Shown: positions 21,101-22,660 of the stretch, piece after piece
How the letters are laid out: the number at the start of each line of letters is the position of its first letter
How positions within the stretch are numbered: position 1 is the first letter of the stretch
From: Isohypsibius dastychi
Lineage: Eukaryota > Tardigrada > Eutardigrada > Parachela > Isohypsibiidae
Assembly (NCBI GenBank): GCA_034696485.1
Contig: JAQIWT010000353.1
Span: 1 to 22,660 of the forward strand
Length of the DNA stretch: 22,660 nt
Reading direction: 5' to 3'
Notes under the pieces: model-generated
What the model saw: the letters and a program-made list of their open reading frames with translations, nothing else
The model's database searches: none
Told to the model about the DNA's origin: nothing
Position numbers and translations under genes: made by a program

Positions 21101-21926
21101 CCACCACAATTTCCCTTTTCATCCCTCATTGTCGAAGCTCGTCGCTTGCATCTGATCTGATGACAAAAATCGATAAAAATATTCCGGTGAAGCGTGAAAT
21201 ATCCAGGTATCTTTGGGAACGAGAATGAACCATTAAAATCAAAGGGGAAAGGACTATTGCATAAAGAACAATTGAGGAAAAAGAGACTTGTTTGACTTTT
21301 CAAAATCTACCAACAAAACGATTAAAATGCACACGGACATACATATTTGTATATTTTCAAACCAGTCTCGAAAAGGAAGATTTATTGGAAGTAACAGTAT
21401 TAATTCTGCTGGAATAAATTTTATCTGCTAGTCCGTGAAAATTTGATTCACTTGCGTAATTTTTGTGGTGAATTTTATGAACCGGAAGTGGATTATTTTG
21501 ACGTGTCACTTGAATATTCCTGCCATTATTACCTCCAGATTGCGTGTCATTTACGACAACGATGAACTTGATGGATTTGCTGGAATCCAGCGCTTCATAA
21601 TCAAACGGTTTCTTCACGACAATTGCTCCATTTTCCGGTCGAATATCCACCCATAAATTGGGTTCACGGAGCGAATACCTGACCGAGCGCGTCGCTCCCA
21701 CCGGCTGAAGTCGTCGTATTTCTTTTCCCACATCCCGAAATTGTGATTCTTTCGCCGTCAGCTGGAGCGGATTGAGATCAGCCCGTTTCACCCTATAATC
21801 CCGTGCTGACCTGCTTAACTCCAATTCCGCGGGCGATGAACATTTGGGCTTGATGGAATAGCAACGACAAGTGGAAAACAGGAATAAAAGCACAACAAAG
21901 CGCATCTTCCACCGATTTGACATCAT
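5483..21926 (-). CDS. Classical (type III) cadherin, DN-cadherin / HMR-1B-like, 29 exons, 2721 aa
   Basis: A single-pass calcium-dependent adhesion receptor; classical cadherins bind the same protein on neighbouring cells and tie it to actin through beta- and alpha-catenin at adherens junctions. Exons, from the start: 21533-21926, 17951-18084, 17804-17887, 17024-17229, 16181-16422, 16026-16100, 15484-15885, 15118-15292, 14924-15032, 13732-14090, 13533-13669, 12958-13292, 12607-12791, 12165-12474, 11572-11841, 11266-11518, 10694-11208, 10382-10633, 9993-10266, 9375-9677, 9015-9255, 8678-8956, 8188-8572, 7827-8127, 7388-7758, 6769-7327, 6189-6650, 5857-6135, 5483-5757. All introns are GT-AG, phases agree at every junction and the total is 8166 nt with no internal stop. 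Domains: signal peptide 1-24, RVKR 45-48, EC1-EC16 49 to about 1790, non-chordate region about 1790-1947, EGF 1948-1981, LamG about 1984-2185, EGF 2190-2227, LamG about 2235-2419, two EGF-like 2419-2510, TM about 2523-2546, tail 2547-2721. Acceptors are mixed (TTTCAG, TTATAG, TCAAG, TAAAG), less uniform than in Caenorhabditis. Exact edges of a few exons (weak donors GTTGGT at 9374 and GTTTGT at 17803) rest on phase and homology. Confidence 0.93.
6189..8572 (-). CDS. Cadherin exons 23-27: non-chordate region, EGF and laminin-G domains, most of TM
   Basis: These exons encode residues 1845-2537. The first part (CSDDVCEDGC and nearby, about 1893-1902) completes the cysteine-containing region that in insect classical cadherins is cleaved into two associated chains. 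Then come EGF1 (CFNGGLCRDDWEP, ending GFEGPRC), LamG1 (ISFEFMTENPEGLILYNG, SWHRLDIYW, GCMKNLIVNG), EGF2 (CECYPGFRGEFC), LamG2 (LQLMFRTRKAFGQIF, RWHTVDVQRY, GCMNDVRYN), an atypical EGF-like (CPDPMICVDLWRMASCQC) and EGF4 (NECEDDPGVCRNGGTC, CLPGYVGPTC). The transmembrane helix starts at NSAIIAIIVCAVILL and is split by a 53-bp intron. Confidence 0.9.
8678..9677 (-). CDS. Cadherin exons 20-22: EC15, EC16 and start of the membrane-proximal region
   Basis: These exons encode residues 1571-1844. EC15 ends at GDRNDNEMF (1681-1689). EC16 opens with PGSKEMAVYNYMGK, a segment typical of the last repeat in type III classical cadherins, and lacks a closing DxNDN. The chain then runs into the non-chordate membrane-proximal region (SGSLRLSGITAEEF and after). 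The donor at 9374 is the unusual GTTGGT; it was chosen because it restores the phase and gives GGLSGTSTLTVTI, the normal last strand of a cadherin repeat. Confidence 0.87.
9678..9992 (-). other. Cadherin intron 19 (315 bp)
   Basis: This AT-rich intron with a GTAAAT donor and TTGTAG acceptor is phase 1 within the EC14-EC15 linker. I see no additional exon or element in it. Confidence 0.7.
9993..14090 (-). CDS. Cadherin exons 10-19: EC6 to EC14
   Basis: These exons encode residues about 608-1570. Repeat ends are EC6 LDENDNPPVF (692), EC7 TDVSSRPPKW (797), EC8 IDQNDEVPLF (913), EC9 GDKNDNVPFF (1028), EC10 QDVNDIAPQF (1128), EC11 IDINDNDPMF (1242), EC12 QDENDSPPKF (1353), EC13 NDINDNPPKF (1471) and EC14 LDVNDNPPHF (1576, completed in the next exon). 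FDRE/LDRE and TDADxD-type motifs appear in most repeats, as expected for calcium-binding EC domains; EC7 lacks the acidic linker. EC13 has a cysteine pair in PCGRDEYGCEH (1396-1406), directly after a 60-bp stop-free in-frame intron (10634-10693). Confidence 0.9.
11842..12164 (-). other. Cadherin intron 14 (323 bp)
   Basis: This phase 0 intron lies inside EC10, with a GTAATG donor and a pyrimidine-rich TTTTTTTTCAG acceptor. I see nothing further in it. Confidence 0.7.
14091..14923 (-). other. Cadherin intron 9 (833 bp)
   Basis: This is the second largest intron, phase 0, with a GTGAGT donor and a TTTTGCAG acceptor, inside EC6. It contains no convincing alternative exon on the minus strand. 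A short tandem GAGGTACC unit lies at about 14878-14892, close to the donor. Its size makes it a candidate site for regulatory sequence or an internal promoter, but nothing in the bases shows this. Confidence 0.55.
14924..18084 (-). CDS. Cadherin exons 2-9: end of EC1 to start of EC6
   Basis: These exons encode residues 132-607. Repeat ends are EC1 at DDNDTPPHF (144-152), EC2 at VGGRRPPQF (247-255), EC3 at DVNDNSPKF (349-357), EC4 at NTNDEVPTF (452-460) and EC5 at DVNDNKPVF (574-582). EC2 and EC4 therefore lack a full DxNDN calcium motif. EC5 carries an insertion with two adjacent cysteines (DDGSCCKERSG, about 537-547) followed by a basic and acidic loop. EC2 is split by a 63-bp intron (17888-17950) that has no stop and keeps the frame. 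Confidence 0.88.
16423..17023 (-). other. Cadherin intron 4 (601 bp)
   Basis: This phase 2 intron within EC3 has a GTAGGA donor and TTTCAG acceptor. It is AT-rich with no recognised element. Confidence 0.65.
17230..17803 (-). other. Cadherin intron 3 (574 bp)
   Basis: This phase 0 intron within EC2 is very AT-rich, with a weak GTTTGT donor and an unusual TTTAAAG acceptor. The exon junction (FLVDE to VTGDV) is supported by frame and cadherin-strand continuity. Confidence 0.6.
20150..20206. repeat. GAATTCAA-unit imperfect tandem repeat
   Basis: GAATTCAA occurs at 20150, 20161, 20171 and 20197, with a partial copy (CAAATTCA) near 20183. Spacing is 10-11 bp for the first three, about one helical turn. 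It may be simple-sequence drift or a cluster of sites for one protein; the sequence does not decide this. Confidence 0.6.
20963..20999. promoter_or_regulatory. Two adjacent perfect 18-bp palindromes in intron 1
   Basis: TCCCTTCATATGAAGGGA at 20963-20980 and TATTCTATGCATAGAATA at 20982-20999 are each perfect dyads, separated by one base. Their centres are CATATG (an E-box form) and ATGCAT (a half of POU-factor sites). Each could bind a homodimer or form a short cruciform. A regulatory role inside the long first intron is inference; an origin as the end of a mobile element is also possible. Confidence 0.5.
21533..21926 (-). CDS. Cadherin exon 1: signal peptide, propeptide, most of EC1
   Basis: Translation probably starts at the ATG at 21926; further ATGs follow at 21923 and 21905. 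MRFVVLLFLFSTCRCYS is a good secretion signal, so this is the true amino end. Residues 25-48 form a very short propeptide ending RVKR, a furin consensus. EC1 follows from residue 49, with WVDIRPENGAIVVKKPFDYE as its middle strands. The donor at 21532 is GTAATA, phase 1. The bases just before the ATG (TCCGCAG) resemble a splice acceptor, so a non-coding first exon further upstream is possible. Confidence 0.85.
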
Positions 21927-22660
21927 CTGCGGATTTCGGCCAAATAATCTGACATCCCGCTTGTTTCCTGGTCAGGACTCAGGATAAATCCTCCAAAAAT
22001 CAGGAGAAATTGTGGACTTTTTCTGTAAAGAAATCCGATCAGCCACGTAAATATTTAAATTGGGTCAGCGATAGGTCGACAAATATTTCCTATTTCGCGA
22101 GTAAATTCCTTATTTATCATTCAATACTACGATTGATCGAAAACATTTCCAGACTCATTAACTTGCTAATTAGTCAAATTATCCAAATCAACGACATCAG
22201 CTTGTATTCCATTAGTTTCCGAATTCCACCAGAGGAGTATCTGCTTGAAAACAAAAACACCGATTCGCCTCCGGAAGACTCATTCCAGCACAATAATTGA
22301 AGAAAACTTGAGTGCAGCTCAACCGAGGGATTGCAAAAATTCACAGCGATTTGTAGTTGATTCTGGAATCCATGACTGAAATGATCCAGAAAAAAACATT
22401 CTTGGATCAGTAGGGACGAGCCAGTTAAAATGCAAAACAGCGCTGAAAGCAATGCATAATTTAAAATAAATAAATACCGATTTTGAAAGCACAAAGTCTT
22501 CCGCACTTTTCCATTCAAAGTCCTGATCAGAAATTTTCTAAAACTCGAAAAAGAGAAGAAAAATTGATTTGCTTTCACGGAATCCCTCCGGCATTTTAGG
22601 AACTTGATCAATCATTTATAATATATGTTGTACGTTTTTCGTCCATACTTGGAAACATGC
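21927..22660 (-). other. Upstream flank of the cadherin gene
   Basis: This should contain the 5' UTR and perhaps the promoter. The sequence directly before the ATG could be a splice acceptor (TCCGCAG), and a second acceptor-like TTTCTTTACAG lies near 22020. A TATAAA-like hexamer on the minus strand lies near 22617, about 700 bp from the ATG. A 145-codon open frame at 22174-22611 starts only at TTG and has no recognisable domain, so I do not call it a gene. Confidence 0.4.

Larger units (their letters stand above)
18085..21532 (-). other. Cadherin intron 1 (3.45 kb)
   Basis: The first intron makes up about one fifth of the gene and separates the signal-peptide exon from the rest, a usual place for transcriptional enhancers. 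It is AT-rich with scattered short open frames that show no coding character. It contains a CACGTG E-box at 20561-20566, the GAATTCAA cluster and the twin palindromes listed separately. An alternative first exon could lie here but none is evident. Confidence 0.75.

Noticed and set aside
22174-22611. 145-codon minus-strand open frame upstream of the cadherin
   Set aside because: It begins at TTG, has no domain-like pattern and is AT-rich; it more likely lies in the promoter or 5' UTR region.
1-22660. tRNA, rRNA, CRISPR arrays or a bacterial-type operon
   Set aside because: I scanned for tRNA T-loop boxes and spaced repeats on both strands by eye and found none; gene structure is plainly eukaryotic.

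Overview
The window comes from an animal nuclear genome: it has short GT-AG introns, a multi-exon gene for a large metazoan adhesion protein, remnants of a DNA transposon and a rhodopsin-like receptor gene. An ecdysozoan invertebrate is the best fit. The cadherin has the non-chordate (type III) plan with laminin-G domains. The style of the receptor (an SG-A-L-I stretch after TM1, NWASL with SRL in TM3) reminds me of receptor families expanded in tardigrades, but a nematode cannot be excluded from sequence alone. I lean to a tardigrade with only moderate confidence.

About 16.4 kb of the 22.7 kb window (21926 down to 5483, minus strand) is one gene for a classical cadherin of the DN-cadherin / HMR-1B type. 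I could place all 29 coding exons. Every junction is GT-AG, every phase matches, and the exon lengths sum to 8166 nt, giving 2721 codons plus a stop. In order the product has a signal peptide, a short propeptide ending in RVKR, sixteen cadherin repeats, a non-chordate membrane-proximal region, EGF-LamG-EGF-LamG-EGF-EGF, one transmembrane helix, and a cytoplasmic tail with p120-catenin and beta-catenin binding motifs. Most introns are 53-320 bp. The first intron is 3.45 kb and holds an unusual pair of adjacent perfect palindromes and a GAATTCAA-rich repeat.

Left of this gene, positions 3873-5482 hold the presumed 3' UTR and flank of the cadherin, including a long imperfect foldback (4558-4716). 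Positions 2800-3872 (minus) hold a seven-transmembrane receptor broken by two frame changes. Positions 700-2800 look like decayed sequence with no gene I can name. Positions 1-623 (minus) carry the 5' part of a PIF/Harbinger-type (DDE_Tnp_4) transposase with one in-frame stop, cut by the window edge.

I see no operon, CRISPR array, tRNA, rRNA or coordinated gene system. The points most worth following up are the tandem palindromes, the foldback, the acidic beta-catenin-binding segment of the tail, the probably calcium-free repeat linkers, and two stop-free in-frame introns.
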